Below, one piece after another: positions 8,486-17,410 of a stretch of 64,000 bases of DNA (its first letter is position 1; every line of letters begins with the position of its first letter). A program made the translations under genes and the position numbers. This stretch comes from Pseudomonas sp. CFII64 (lineage in GTDB: Bacteria > Pseudomonadota > Gammaproteobacteria > Pseudomonadales > Pseudomonadaceae), in assembly GCF_000416235.1 (NCBI RefSeq), contig NZ_ATLO01000052.1, positions 24,715-88,714 of the forward strand. The letters are read 5' to 3'. The notes under the pieces are model-generated. The model ran no database searches. It had not been told where the DNA came from and saw nothing but the letters and a program-made list of their open reading frames with translations.

Positions 8486-9880
8486 TTAAAAAAGCCGGTT
8501 GAGGCCATCATAAGCAGCGACCCGATAGGCTTCGGCCATGGTCGGGTAGTTGAACGTGGTGTTGACGAAGTACTTCATGGTGTTGGCTTCGCCGGGCTGG
8601 TTCATGATTGCCTGGCCAATGTGGACGATCTCTGACGCCTGGTCGCCGAAGCAATGCACGCCCAGCACTTCCAGGGTTTCCCGGTGGAACAGAATCTTCA
8701 GCATGCCGACCCGTTCGCCGGAAATCTGCGCCCGCGCCATGCCTTTGAAGAACGCCTTGCCTACTTCGTACGGCACCTTGGCCTGGGTCAGCTCGTGTTC
8801 GTTCTTGCCGATGGAGCTGATCTCCGGAATCGTGTAAATCCCGGTGGGCACGTCGTTCACGTAACGCCAGCTGCCGTTATCCACCACGCTGCCGGCCGCT
8901 GAACGACCCTGGTCATACGCAGCACTGGCCAGGCTCGGCCAGCCAATCACATCGCCTGCGCCATAGATGTTCTGCACGCTGGTGCGATAGTTGTCATCGA
9001 CTTCGATCTGGCCACGGCCATTGGCCTTGATGCCGACGTTCTCCAGGCCCAGCTTGTCGGTGTTGCCAGTACGGCCGTTACACCAGAGCAAGGCATCGGC
9101 CTTGATCTTCTTGCCGGACTTGAGGTGCAGGATCACGCCGTTGTCCAGGCCTTCGACCTTTTCATATTCTTCGTTGTGGCGAACCATCACGTTGTTGTTG
9201 CTGAAGTGATAACTCAACGCCTGGGAAATTTCCGAATCCAGGAAGCTCAGCAACTGATCGCGGTTATCCACCAGCTCGACCATCACGCCCAGTCCGCTGA
9301 AGATCGAGGCATATTCACAGCCGATGACACCGGCGCCATAGATGATCAGTTTGCGTGGCGTGTGGCCCAGGCTGAGGATGGTGTCGCTGTCGTAGATACG
9401 CTTGTGGGAAAAGTCGATATCGGCCGGGCGATAAGGTCGCGAGCCGGTAGCGATGATGATCTGGTTGGCGACGAGTTTCTCCACGACGCCGTTGGAGCAC
9501 ACCACATCGATGCTGCGTTCGTCAGCGAAGCTGCCGGTGCCGAAGAACACATCGACGCGATTGCGGGCGTAGTAGCCGGTGCGCGATGAAACTTGCTTGG
9601 CAATGACGATTTCGGCGTTTTTCAACACATCCGGAAACGAAAACCAGCGCGGCTCGCCAATGGCCCGGAACATCGGGTTGGTGTTGAAGTGGATGATCTG
9701 CTTGACCGAATGACGCAATGCCTTGGACGGGATGGTTCCCAGGTGAGTGCAATTGCCGCCGACCTGCCGACGGCTATCGACCATCGCAACCTTGCGCCCC
9801 GCCTTGGCGGCATTCATTGCCGCGCCTTCTCCAGCAGGGCCGGAACCCAGTACCACTACGTCGTAGTTGTAGACAGCCAT
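8486..9880 (-). CDS. sthA: Soluble pyridine nucleotide transhydrogenase SthA
   Basis: 464-residue FAD flavoprotein that moves reducing equivalents between NADPH and NAD+ in the cytoplasm. The N-terminal GSGPAGEGAAMNAAKAG binds FAD. GGNCTHLGTIPSKALR replaces the usual CxxxxC disulfide with a single Cys, as expected for SthA rather than dihydrolipoamide dehydrogenases. A second nucleotide motif is GAGVIGCEYASIFSGLG, and GAGDVIGWPSLASAA closes the FAD site. Length is that of the family. Gene order next to GDPD and an ApbE protein matches P. aeruginosa. Confidence 0.96.
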   Translation of the reverse strand: MAVYNYDVVVLGSGPAGEGAAMNAAKAGRKVAMVDSRRQVGGNCTHLGTIPSKALRHSVKQIIHFNTNPMFRAIGEPRWFSFPDVLKNAEIVIAKQVSSRTGYYARNRVDVFFGTGSFADERSIDVVCSNGVVEKLVANQIIIATGSRPYRPADIDFSHKRIYDSDTILSLGHTPRKLIIYGAGVIGCEYASIFSGLGVMVELVDNRDQLLSFLDSEISQALSYHFSNNNVMVRHNEEYEKVEGLDNGVILHLKSGKKIKADALLWCNGRTGNTDKLGLENVGIKANGRGQIEVDDNYRTSVQNIYGAGDVIGWPSLASAAYDQGRSAAGSVVDNGSWRYVNDVPTGIYTIPEISSIGKNEHELTQAKVPYEVGKAFFKGMARAQISGERVGMLKILFHRETLEVLGVHCFGDQASEIVHIGQAIMNQPGEANTMKYFVNTTFNYPTMAEAYRVAAYDGLNRLF

Positions 9881-10002
9881 GCGTACTCCTTAGAACAGGC
9901 CGAGCTGCCACTCTGGCATCTCTGGCTAAATCACATCGCGGCCAGCGACATGAAGGATCGAAACTCGGGGCGCAGTCTAAACCTGCGCCGAGGCGGGGAA
10001 CA

Positions 10003-11088
10003 TTAACCCTTGGTCGCGTCGTTAGCCAATTTTGTCGGCAGTTCATGATTGCCTGACAATTGATCAAAGGCGCGATTGCTGCGAATGATAAAGCCCTTGT
10101 CGTCACGAATCACAAAAAAAGCGGCGATATGGTGCTGTTCGGCGTAATCCCAACCGCGCTCCGGGCCGAGAATCAGCAGCAAGGTCGACAACCCGTCAGC
10201 CATCAGCGCCGAAGGATGCATAACCGTCACCGACGCCAACGCATGTTCGACCGGCGCCCCGGTCAACGCATCCAAGGTGTGGGAATAGCGATGGCCGTCG
10301 CGCAGGAAATACTTGCGGTAGTCACCGGAGGTGGAAACCCCATAACCATCAAGGGCAATCACGCGTTGCGCAATCCGCTGATCGTCCCGGGGTTGTTCCA
10401 GCCCTATGAGCCAGGGCGAACCGTCAGCCTTCTTGCCCACGGCCTTGAGCTCGCCGGTCGCCTCTACCAGAAAATCCTTGATACCCAGGGCTTGAATTCG
10501 AGCACTGATCCGGTCAACCGCATAGCCGGCCGCGATGCTATTGAAATCGACTTCTACCGCTGCATCCTTGCACAAGCGCTGGCCCTCGATGCGCAAGTGT
10601 TGATAACCGACCCGCAGTCGCGCCTGGGCCAATTGGTCAGCGTCCGGCACCTGTTCGGTTCGTGATTGCGGGCCGAAGCCCCACAGGTTCAGCAACGGCT
10701 CGACGGTCAGGTCGTAGCGCCCTTCACTCGTCTGTGACAGCTGCTCGCCGAGGTTGACCAGCTGCAAAACCGGCTCCGGCATCGCCTGGCAACTGTCGGC
10801 GGGCAAGGCGTTGAAGCGTTCGATGTCCGAATCGCTGCGCCAGGTGGACATCTGCTGGTCGACTTCGGCGAGTATCGCCTGGACTTCCGGCTGCAGCACG
10901 GCTACCCCGGGCTGATCGGCCCGGCGTACGTAGCTGACCGAATAACTGCTGCCCATGGTCGGCCCGCCAAAATTTTCCAGTCGAGAATCCGGCGTCTGTG
11001 GATCAGCTGCTGGATCACAGCCCGCCAGGCCGACTGACAAAAGCCCGAAGACACACGCGCGCAGCCAATCCAGTTTCTGCAAGTTCAA
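10003..11088 (-). CDS. ApbE-family FAD:protein FMN transferase, lipoprotein
   Basis: 361-residue lipoprotein. Signal peptide with lipobox LAGC at about residues 21-24, then the ApbE fold: MGSSYSVSYV, EVDQQMSTWRSDSDIERFN, VDFNSIAAGYAVDRI, ATGELKAVGKKADGSPWLIGLEQP and YSHTLDALTGAPV, which holds the flavin and metal residues. ApbE links FMN covalently to Thr/Ser of exported flavoproteins such as NqrB/NqrC or RnfD/RnfG. No ATG fits; the start is TTG 11088 or the TTG two codons on. In P. aeruginosa this gene precedes nqr, but no nqr gene follows here. Confidence 0.88.
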   Translation of the reverse strand: MNLQKLDWLRACVFGLLSVGLAGCDPAADPQTPDSRLENFGGPTMGSSYSVSYVRRADQPGVAVLQPEVQAILAEVDQQMSTWRSDSDIERFNALPADSCQAMPEPVLQLVNLGEQLSQTSEGRYDLTVEPLLNLWGFGPQSRTEQVPDADQLAQARLRVGYQHLRIEGQRLCKDAAVEVDFNSIAAGYAVDRISARIQALGIKDFLVEATGELKAVGKKADGSPWLIGLEQPRDDQRIAQRVIALDGYGVSTSGDYRKYFLRDGHRYSHTLDALTGAPVEHALASVTVMHPSALMADGLSTLLLILGPERGWDYAEQHHIAAFFVIRDDKGFIIRSNRAFDQLSGNHELPTKLANDATKG

Positions 11089-11180
11089 GAGACCGCCCTG
11101 TTCAACGAAACGACATGAGATCGAGAAAAGCCCGGAAGGGGCCGTTGCCTACACGAGTGCGGGCAAGGCCTGACTGCGGA

Positions 11181-11891
11181 TCAGCGCGTCAGCGCCAGAA
11201 ACAGCCGCTGCGCCACTTCCTTGCTGATTGTGCTGCGATAAATATTGACCACCTCGCGGTTGTCTTTTGCAGCACGGACCAACGCCTTGTAGCTGAGCAG
11301 GCGCTGGTCTGGCAACTTCAAGTGGGCCCCGGTGTACGACTGGGGATCTGCATCTTCGCTGCCGTAGTGAAAATGCGCCCACCACAACAACTGATTGTCC
11401 CGGTCACGCAAAGAGTACTCCTGAATAAAATCATCGCGCTTGCTTCCGGACATGTTCTTGCGGCCATCGACGCGGGCAATATTGACCTCGTTTTGCCGAT
11501 GCAGGTAGCTGACGCGTGCGGCAGTTGGCGGCTGCCTCTTGATCATGGCAACGCGAAGATTCCGGCCTTCGCTGGTCAATCGGGCGGCCGCCGCGCGCAA
11601 ATCGCTCGCAGTCTGGGTCAACTGCGGCGTGATCGGCGCTGGCGTTCGAGCATCGCTGGCGCTTTGCGTCAGCTGTTCCGCGAGAGCGGTCAGTTTTTGC
11701 GCCTTGAACATCAGGATGTCTTCGATATCTTCAGGCTCGTAGGCACGTGTGGATTGCTGGCGGGCTGTCGCAATCGAAACCTCGACGCCTTCCAGCAGCA
11801 TCCGGGCCCGCTTCTTCAGCTCGCCCGGTACCGGCAAGATGGGTTCAGGCGCTGGCGCTGGCCTGGCAGGCGCCGCCGTTTCTATTTCCAC
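11181..11891 (-). pseudogene. C-terminal part of the frame-broken large toxin-like protein
   Basis: 236 codons in the +1 frame relative to the upstream long ORF. It has no ribosome site of its own: the first possible start is a GTG inside DWVEIETAAPARP, and the same frame meets a stop just upstream. It carries the likely C-terminal domain (KRDDFIQEYSLRDRDNQ, WWAHFHYGSEDADPQ, AHLKLPDQRLLSYKALV), which looks conserved in related large Pseudomonas proteins. Removing one of the two C bases (minus strand) near 11912-11913 joins the frames smoothly as TSWQHADGDWVEIE. So this is the tail of the same gene, not an independent one. Confidence 0.7.
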
Positions 11892-14800
11892 CCAATCGCC
11901 GTCGGCATGCTGGCCAGGAAGTGATCACTTCATCGGTCAGCGGGTTGGTGACGTCAACCACAGGCTCAGGCGAATCGCTGGCGCCTTCGCGCAGCCGACC
12001 GACCAACACACGCTGGTCGCGAGTCCGGACGATCCTCTTGTTCGCCTGCGGCACGCGAGGCACCCGCTCGACCGCTGTCGCAGCAGGTTCGAGGTTGTCA
12101 TGAATCAATCCGGTCAGGCGCGCTTCGGTGGCTTCGCGCAGCGTGCGCAGCTGCTCGAGAAACTGCTCGAAGTAGTCGCCCTGCTCCATGGGCAGCCCGG
12201 CCAGCTCGACGTAACCGGCCTTATCCAGGGCCTTGTCTTGCTCACGCAACGCATTCTCGAGCACCGCGATCTGCTCGTCCGCCAGGTATTCATTGGGTTT
12301 ATCCAGCTCGGCCTGGGAGACCAGCGCGCCGTGCAGAGCACTGTCCATACGCAGGTCTTTCAACATTTTCAGCTCGTCAGCGTCCAGCATGGTCGCCTTG
12401 CTGAAGCACAGTTCCAGCGTTGCCATCATGCGCTGCATTCGCCATTGCATACTGGTAAGCAGCTTGAGTTTGTCGGGGTCCATGGCCTCGCTGCGCCACA
12501 ATTCCTCGCCGACCTTGGGGATCGCGCGCAGCCTGGCCATGAGCAATTCATGCATTTGCGACCAGTAAACCCCGCGTTCCTGGTTGGCACGCAGCTTTTT
12601 GAACATCTCGATATAGGCATCGACGTTGGCCGCGACCACGACGTCCTTGCCCGTCCACAAGTTCAGCCTGGCCATGGAATCACGGGTTATCTGGCTGCTT
12701 TCCTTCAACAGCTGACCTTCAAAGCACGCCAGCTGATTCACCAGATGCTCCAGCTCTTCAGCTTCGACCCGCTCAGACGGCCGGTCTCCCGGTCTGAGTT
12801 GCTTCCACAGCGCAAGGCGCTGTTCCACCACGTCGACCAACTCGTGCAACTCGCTGTCGCAACGATTGAGAAACAATGATCGGGCCTCGCCGGCTGCGGT
12901 TTTCAAATGGTGGTGATAACCGGCGATTTTTTCGAACAGCACAAGCTCCCGGGCCACCAGTGCCTCCACTTGCGTGGCGATCCGGGACGCATTCGCCGTA
13001 TTTTCCTCTGCCACCTGCCGCAGGGTTTTTTTCGGGCCACCGCCGCGCAAACGCAAGCCAAGGTCAAAACGCCAGTGATCTGCTTCCTGCACCAGATACG
13101 GCCCCCGGGATAACGGATCGTTGGGACGCACCACCACGACCCCTTCTTCATCAACAATCACCCGGAATAAATCGGTGCCGACCCAAACCAGCCAGATGCC
13201 GTTGTAGGAGTAGAGCCCCGAATAGACGCCACTCGTCAGTTGTTGGCCCAGCTCCGGGTGAGGCCAGTACTTGAACCGTTCCAGCTGCCTGTTTTGCCGT
13301 TCGGTGAGGCGATTGACCGGTCGCGACCAGGAGAAATCCAGCTGGGTGTGCGCATCGGCCAGCAACCTGCTCGCACTGGCGGATGCGGGATGAACGACAA
13401 CCGGTTCAAAAGGTGTCGCCCGCGCCAATCCGTGCGAGGGCGCAGGCAACTTCCAACGCGTGGCTCCGCTCAGGGTCAGGCCGTGATGCAGCAACAGCAA
13501 CGAGATATTGAGCAGCAGATCGGCCAGCATTGCCGAGCGAACCTGGGGATCGGTTGTACAGGGCGTGGTCAGTATCTGGTTGACGTTTGCCAGCAATTGA
13601 CCGAGCCACACCGCATTAGCGACGGTGCCGCTCACCAGCGGCAGGAGGGTGCCGAGCAGCAGCCAGCCGCCTTCCTTGAGCATCATCCAGCGGTTTTCCG
13701 CATTGGACACCGCGCTGCGATCCGCCAATTCGATCAGCGCTCGGGCATTGGAGGTAAACAGGTGGCCTAAAATATCGTCGTTCACCCAATCGGTAGCCAG
13801 CACCGCAGGCTGAGGACGTTCCAACGGCGCGAATTCGAAACCGAGGCCAAAGCGGACAATATGCGGCTCGGCAAACCCGCCGTTGGCGTAGATCGGGCGC
13901 GCAGCGTCACTCAGCCAGGTCAGGATGGCGTCCTGCAAGGCGCCGGGGCGAGATATCGCGGCAAACAGCGCGGACCAGCCGGGAAATTCGGTCAGGGTGG
14001 TTCGAGCCAGCGGCTGGTAGAGCACATACGGACCGGCGGTGGTGTCGACGGGTCCGATGACAAACAGGTTGGCGACGACGTCAGCGCTCTGCCCGTGAGC
14101 GCGAACTAACGCCAATGACCGCAACACGATGGCATGAGCGCCTGATCTGCGTTCGGTTGCGAGGGGTTTCATAATGGCATCGACTGTTTGCCAGGCGGCC
14201 GAACTCAACTGGCCCTTGATCTTCTGCTCCAGTGCCAGCAAAGGCAGCTGCACTCGCAACTGGTCGGCGAACAGAAGTTGGCGCCGCCGCGCCTGGGCGA
14301 TGTCGGTTACTAGATAGCGTTCAAGTAAATCAGGATAAACCTGCCCGATATCAGCGCGGGTGGCGAGTTGCTTCAAATAGTCGACAGTCATCCAGCCTGG
14401 TAAAGCACCGGCGTCGGTGCGACTGAGCGTGATATTTCCGACCGGCAAGCCCGCCAGGTTTTCCAGGGCGAACTCTGGAACCGTCATGTAGACGGGCTCA
14501 ACGCCGCCTATCGCGAATGGCTGACCTCCCCCCGGAACCATCTCGGCCGCGACCTTATCGATTCGTACCTGAATAGCAGCGATTGAAAAATCCACGGCAT
14601 CAGGATGGTCCTTGTGGATTTCTGCCATCAATGCGGTGGCAGCGAACTCAAGGATCGGCGGCAGATCGTCATCAAAGGATTCGCCGTTGGCCCGTTGCTG
14701 GGTTACCGCCAACGCGGTAAGCAGGCGACTGTATTCAGTCCGATCAGACTGCGATGCGGCTTTCAGCCAGGACGGGAGACGATCAATGCTCATCGCCGGT

Positions 14801-15732
14801 GAATACGCCCGGGCTTCTTCGGACCTGAACCAACCACTGACGTCGGTTATCGCTGCCAGTGACGGCTCCAGGCTGTCCAGTTCATAAGACGGCTCACTCT
14901 GGAGGTGCTGTATCTCGACCAGCTGGCTTTCGAGCAGCGCCTGGGTGAGTACGTCGAAAATATCGTCCTCAGGCTCGAAGGCCGTCCACTGAACTTCGCG
15001 GGCGGCGTGCTGCATCGCCGACAGCTGCGCCAGGCTTTGCTCCCATGCGTGCAGCGAAGGCCAGGATTCGCAGCGTCCGGACAATCCATACACCAGCACT
15101 CGCTCACCACTGAACATCACCAATGCCGGCAGCAGTACCCTTTCGATCGCTGGCTCCCCGACCTGCAATTGGACAATGCACACCCGAGGCGGTGGCACCC
15201 GTACCAGCGTCAGTTGCCGGTCAAGCTTCAACGGAAACCGGGTGATGTCCCGCAGTAGCTGTCTGCTTTCAGAGTCGGCGGGGCGCGGGACAGTTGCGTC
15301 CAACCCCTCGATGATCTGCCGCTTGACCCGCTCCGCCAGCCAGCCCCAGCGATTGCGGCAGCCAGGGCTGTCATTGGCGCAGCTGTGCCAATAGTCCACC
15401 AAAGCCTGTTTGTAATATTCGAGCAAACCTATCGCCAACCGATCTACCAACAGGCCGACCTGCGCAACATCTACCGGCAGCGGCGTAGCGTCCACTGCTT
15501 GAGTCAGCAGGGTCGTGCGGTCGGGATGCCATGTTGCAGATGACTGCGCCGCGAAGTGCGCCAACAGGCAATCCGTAAGGCTTTTTGCACAATGCGCGAC
15601 GGTTGCAATCTCCGGATCGATCATCAATGCCGGATACAGCTCGCGCAATCCGTCCATCAAGGCAGCGGTAACGACGCTGCGCAGCGTGGGGCGGGTGGCA
15701 AATTGTTCGGCAACATCTAAGGCAATAGTCAT
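11845..15732 (-). CDS. Very large dermonecrotic-toxin-domain (DUF6543-like) protein, frameshifted near its 3' end
   Basis: 1295 residues from ATG 15732 (MTIALDVAEQFATRPTLRS); the intact protein would be about 1517. The N-terminus (EQFATRPTLRSVV ... LRELYPALMIDPE), the central RSAVSNAENRWMMLKEGGW followed by hydrophobic stretches (LLLGTLLPLVSGTVANAVWL, then LLLNISLLLLHHG), and LRLRGGGPKKTLRQVAEEN match, from memory, the large Pseudomonas proteins labelled dermonecrotic toxin domain. A long helical segment covers about 950-1240. The last 15 codons (PACRRRLGGNRNGG...) are out-of-frame read-through after an extra base near 11912. No signal peptide or immunity gene was seen. Function is not demonstrated. 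Confidence 0.65.
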   Translation of the reverse strand: MTIALDVAEQFATRPTLRSVVTAALMDGLRELYPALMIDPEIATVAHCAKSLTDCLLAHFAAQSSATWHPDRTTLLTQAVDATPLPVDVAQVGLLVDRLAIGLLEYYKQALVDYWHSCANDSPGCRNRWGWLAERVKRQIIEGLDATVPRPADSESRQLLRDITRFPLKLDRQLTLVRVPPPRVCIVQLQVGEPAIERVLLPALVMFSGERVLVYGLSGRCESWPSLHAWEQSLAQLSAMQHAAREVQWTAFEPEDDIFDVLTQALLESQLVEIQHLQSEPSYELDSLEPSLAAITDVSGWFRSEEARAYSPAMSIDRLPSWLKAASQSDRTEYSRLLTALAVTQQRANGESFDDDLPPILEFAATALMAEIHKDHPDAVDFSIAAIQVRIDKVAAEMVPGGGQPFAIGGVEPVYMTVPEFALENLAGLPVGNITLSRTDAGALPGWMTVDYLKQLATRADIGQVYPDLLERYLVTDIAQARRRQLLFADQLRVQLPLLALEQKIKGQLSSAAWQTVDAIMKPLATERRSGAHAIVLRSLALVRAHGQSADVVANLFVIGPVDTTAGPYVLYQPLARTTLTEFPGWSALFAAISRPGALQDAILTWLSDAARPIYANGGFAEPHIVRFGLGFEFAPLERPQPAVLATDWVNDDILGHLFTSNARALIELADRSAVSNAENRWMMLKEGGWLLLGTLLPLVSGTVANAVWLGQLLANVNQILTTPCTTDPQVRSAMLADLLLNISLLLLHHGLTLSGATRWKLPAPSHGLARATPFEPVVVHPASASASRLLADAHTQLDFSWSRPVNRLTERQNRQLERFKYWPHPELGQQLTSGVYSGLYSYNGIWLVWVGTDLFRVIVDEEGVVVVRPNDPLSRGPYLVQEADHWRFDLGLRLRGGGPKKTLRQVAEENTANASRIATQVEALVARELVLFEKIAGYHHHLKTAAGEARSLFLNRCDSELHELVDVVEQRLALWKQLRPGDRPSERVEAEELEHLVNQLACFEGQLLKESSQITRDSMARLNLWTGKDVVVAANVDAYIEMFKKLRANQERGVYWSQMHELLMARLRAIPKVGEELWRSEAMDPDKLKLLTSMQWRMQRMMATLELCFSKATMLDADELKMLKDLRMDSALHGALVSQAELDKPNEYLADEQIAVLENALREQDKALDKAGYVELAGLPMEQGDYFEQFLEQLRTLREATEARLTGLIHDNLEPAATAVERVPRVPQANKRIVRTRDQRVLVGRLREGASDSPEPVVDVTNPLTDEVITSWPACRRRLGGNRNGGACQASASA

Positions 15733-15990
15733 GGGATTCCAGCTTGAGTCGTGGCAATTGACTGAAGCTAAAACCATTGGCGAATGCGGCAGGCGTTAAA
15801 CAAATACCGTTTTACGAGGGCAAGCCACGCTTGTTTTGCACTGCACGATGAATGGCAGAAGGTTGTCATTGAAGGTCATTACACATATTGTTACAAATAT
15901 GCTTCGCGTGCAGGCAGGAGCCTTGGCCGGTGCAAACAGGACATAACTACAACGGACCCCATAGATAAAAAGCCTAAGCGAGTAATTCAA

Positions 15991-17283
15991 ATGGCCTCCA
16001 CAACAGGCAAGGGCAAAGCGATTTTTCGCGTTGTCAGCGGCAACTTCCTTGAAATGTTCGACTTCATGGTCTACGGCTTTTACGCCACGGCCATCGCCAA
16101 GACCTTCTTCCCGACCGACAGTGCGTTCGCCTCCCTGATGCTTTCGCTGGCAACCTTTGGTGCCGGCTTCCTCATGCGTCCGCTGGGGGCCATCTTTCTC
16201 GGCGCCTACATCGACCGCCACGGCCGCAAGAAAGGCTTGGTCGTCACCCTGGCGATGATGGCCATGGGCACGGTACTGATTGCCTGTGTGCCGGGTTACG
16301 CAACCCTCGGCGTCGCGGCACCTCTGCTGGTCCTGTTGGGCCGTTTGCTGCAAGGCTTTTCCGCTGGCGTCGAACTGGGCGGTGTTTCGGTGTATCTGGC
16401 GGAAATTTCCACGCCGGGCCGCAAAGGCTTTTTCGTCAGCTGGCAGTCCGCAAGCCAGCAGGCGGCAGTCGTGTTCGCCGGCCTGCTGGGCGTGGGTCTG
16501 AATCACTGGCTAAGCCCTGAACAAATGGGTGAATGGGGCTGGCGTGTGCCGTTCCTGATCGGCTGCCTGATCGTGCCGGTGATTTTCGTGATCCGCCGTT
16601 CGATGGAAGAAACCCCGGAATTCCAGGCCCGCACTCATCGCCCTACCCTGGGCGAAGTCGTACGCTCCATCGGCCAGAACTTCGGGCTGGTGCTCGGCGG
16701 CATGGCGCTGGTGATCATGACCACGGTTTCGTTCTACCTGATCACGGCCTACACGCCGACGTTCGGCAAAAACGAGCTGCACCTGTCCGACCTCGACAGC
16801 TTGATCGTCACCGTCTGTGTCGGTATCTCGAACTTCATCTGGCTGCCGGTGATGGGCGCGTTTTCGGATCGTATCGGCCGCAAGCCGCTGCTGGTCGGCG
16901 CAACCGTTCTCGCGATTGCCACGGCCTACCCTGCTCTGTCATGGCTGGTCGCCCATCCAAGCTTCGGCAATCTGTTGATGGTCGAGTTGTGGTTGTCGTT
17001 TCTTTACGGTTCGTACAACGGCGCGATGGTCGTGGCGCTGACTGAAATCATGCCGGTCGCCGTGCGCACCACCGGTTTCTCCCTGGCCTATAGCCTGGCG
17101 ACGGCAACCTTCGGCGGCTTTACCCCGGCGGCCTGTACGTACTTGATTCATGTGCTGGACAACAAGGCAGCACCGGGTATCTGGCTCACCGGCGCGGCGA
17201 TCCTGGGTCTGGTGGCGACGCTTGTGCTGTTCCGCAAGGGCGGGCAGAAGCTCGAAGCGCCAGAGGCTGTGGCTGTCGGGTAA
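15991..17283 (+). CDS. MFS metabolite:H+ symporter (MHS family), citrate/tricarballylate-type
   Basis: 430-residue inner-membrane transporter with 12 predicted helices. The start of the fold, FRVVSGNFLEMFDFMVYGFYATAIAKTFFP, closely resembles CitA-type citrate symporters. LGAYIDRHGRKKG and FSDRIGRKP are the two MFS loop motifs, and GRLLQGFSAGVELGGVSVYLAE is the MHS signature. ATG 15991 is used because the upstream extension is not family-like. A terminator follows. Substrate is inferred: citrate or a related tricarboxylate is most likely, but other MHS substrates cannot be excluded. Confidence 0.82.
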   Translation: MASTTGKGKAIFRVVSGNFLEMFDFMVYGFYATAIAKTFFPTDSAFASLMLSLATFGAGFLMRPLGAIFLGAYIDRHGRKKGLVVTLAMMAMGTVLIACVPGYATLGVAAPLLVLLGRLLQGFSAGVELGGVSVYLAEISTPGRKGFFVSWQSASQQAAVVFAGLLGVGLNHWLSPEQMGEWGWRVPFLIGCLIVPVIFVIRRSMEETPEFQARTHRPTLGEVVRSIGQNFGLVLGGMALVIMTTVSFYLITAYTPTFGKNELHLSDLDSLIVTVCVGISNFIWLPVMGAFSDRIGRKPLLVGATVLAIATAYPALSWLVAHPSFGNLLMVELWLSFLYGSYNGAMVVALTEIMPVAVRTTGFSLAYSLATATFGGFTPAACTYLIHVLDNKAAPGIWLTGAAILGLVATLVLFRKGGQKLEAPEAVAVG

Positions 17284-17320
17284 TCCGTCTCCGTTGGAGG
17301 CTTGCCCTGCTCCAACAGAA

Positions 17321-17363
17321 GCCCCTTATACCGAATACCGGAAACCCGGTCGGGGCGTTTTTA
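17321..17363 (+). terminator. Rho-independent terminator of the MHS transporter gene
   Basis: GCCCC (17321) pairs with GGGGC (17352-17356), with an inner ACCGG/CCGGT pairing in the loop, followed by GTTTTTA. It sits 38 bases after the transporter stop. A second small hairpin, GTTGGAG/CTCCAAC, lies at 17293-17316. Confidence 0.7.
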
Positions 17364-17410
17364 TTCAACTTGCCGCGTCAAGCTCAGCGCTCGAAGCTGC
17401 TCGCCTGCTC

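Noticed and set aside
11900..11930. Programmed -1 frameshifting in the large toxin-like gene
   Set aside because: The change needed is +1, and there is no slippery heptamer or clear stimulatory structure; a base insertion is simpler.
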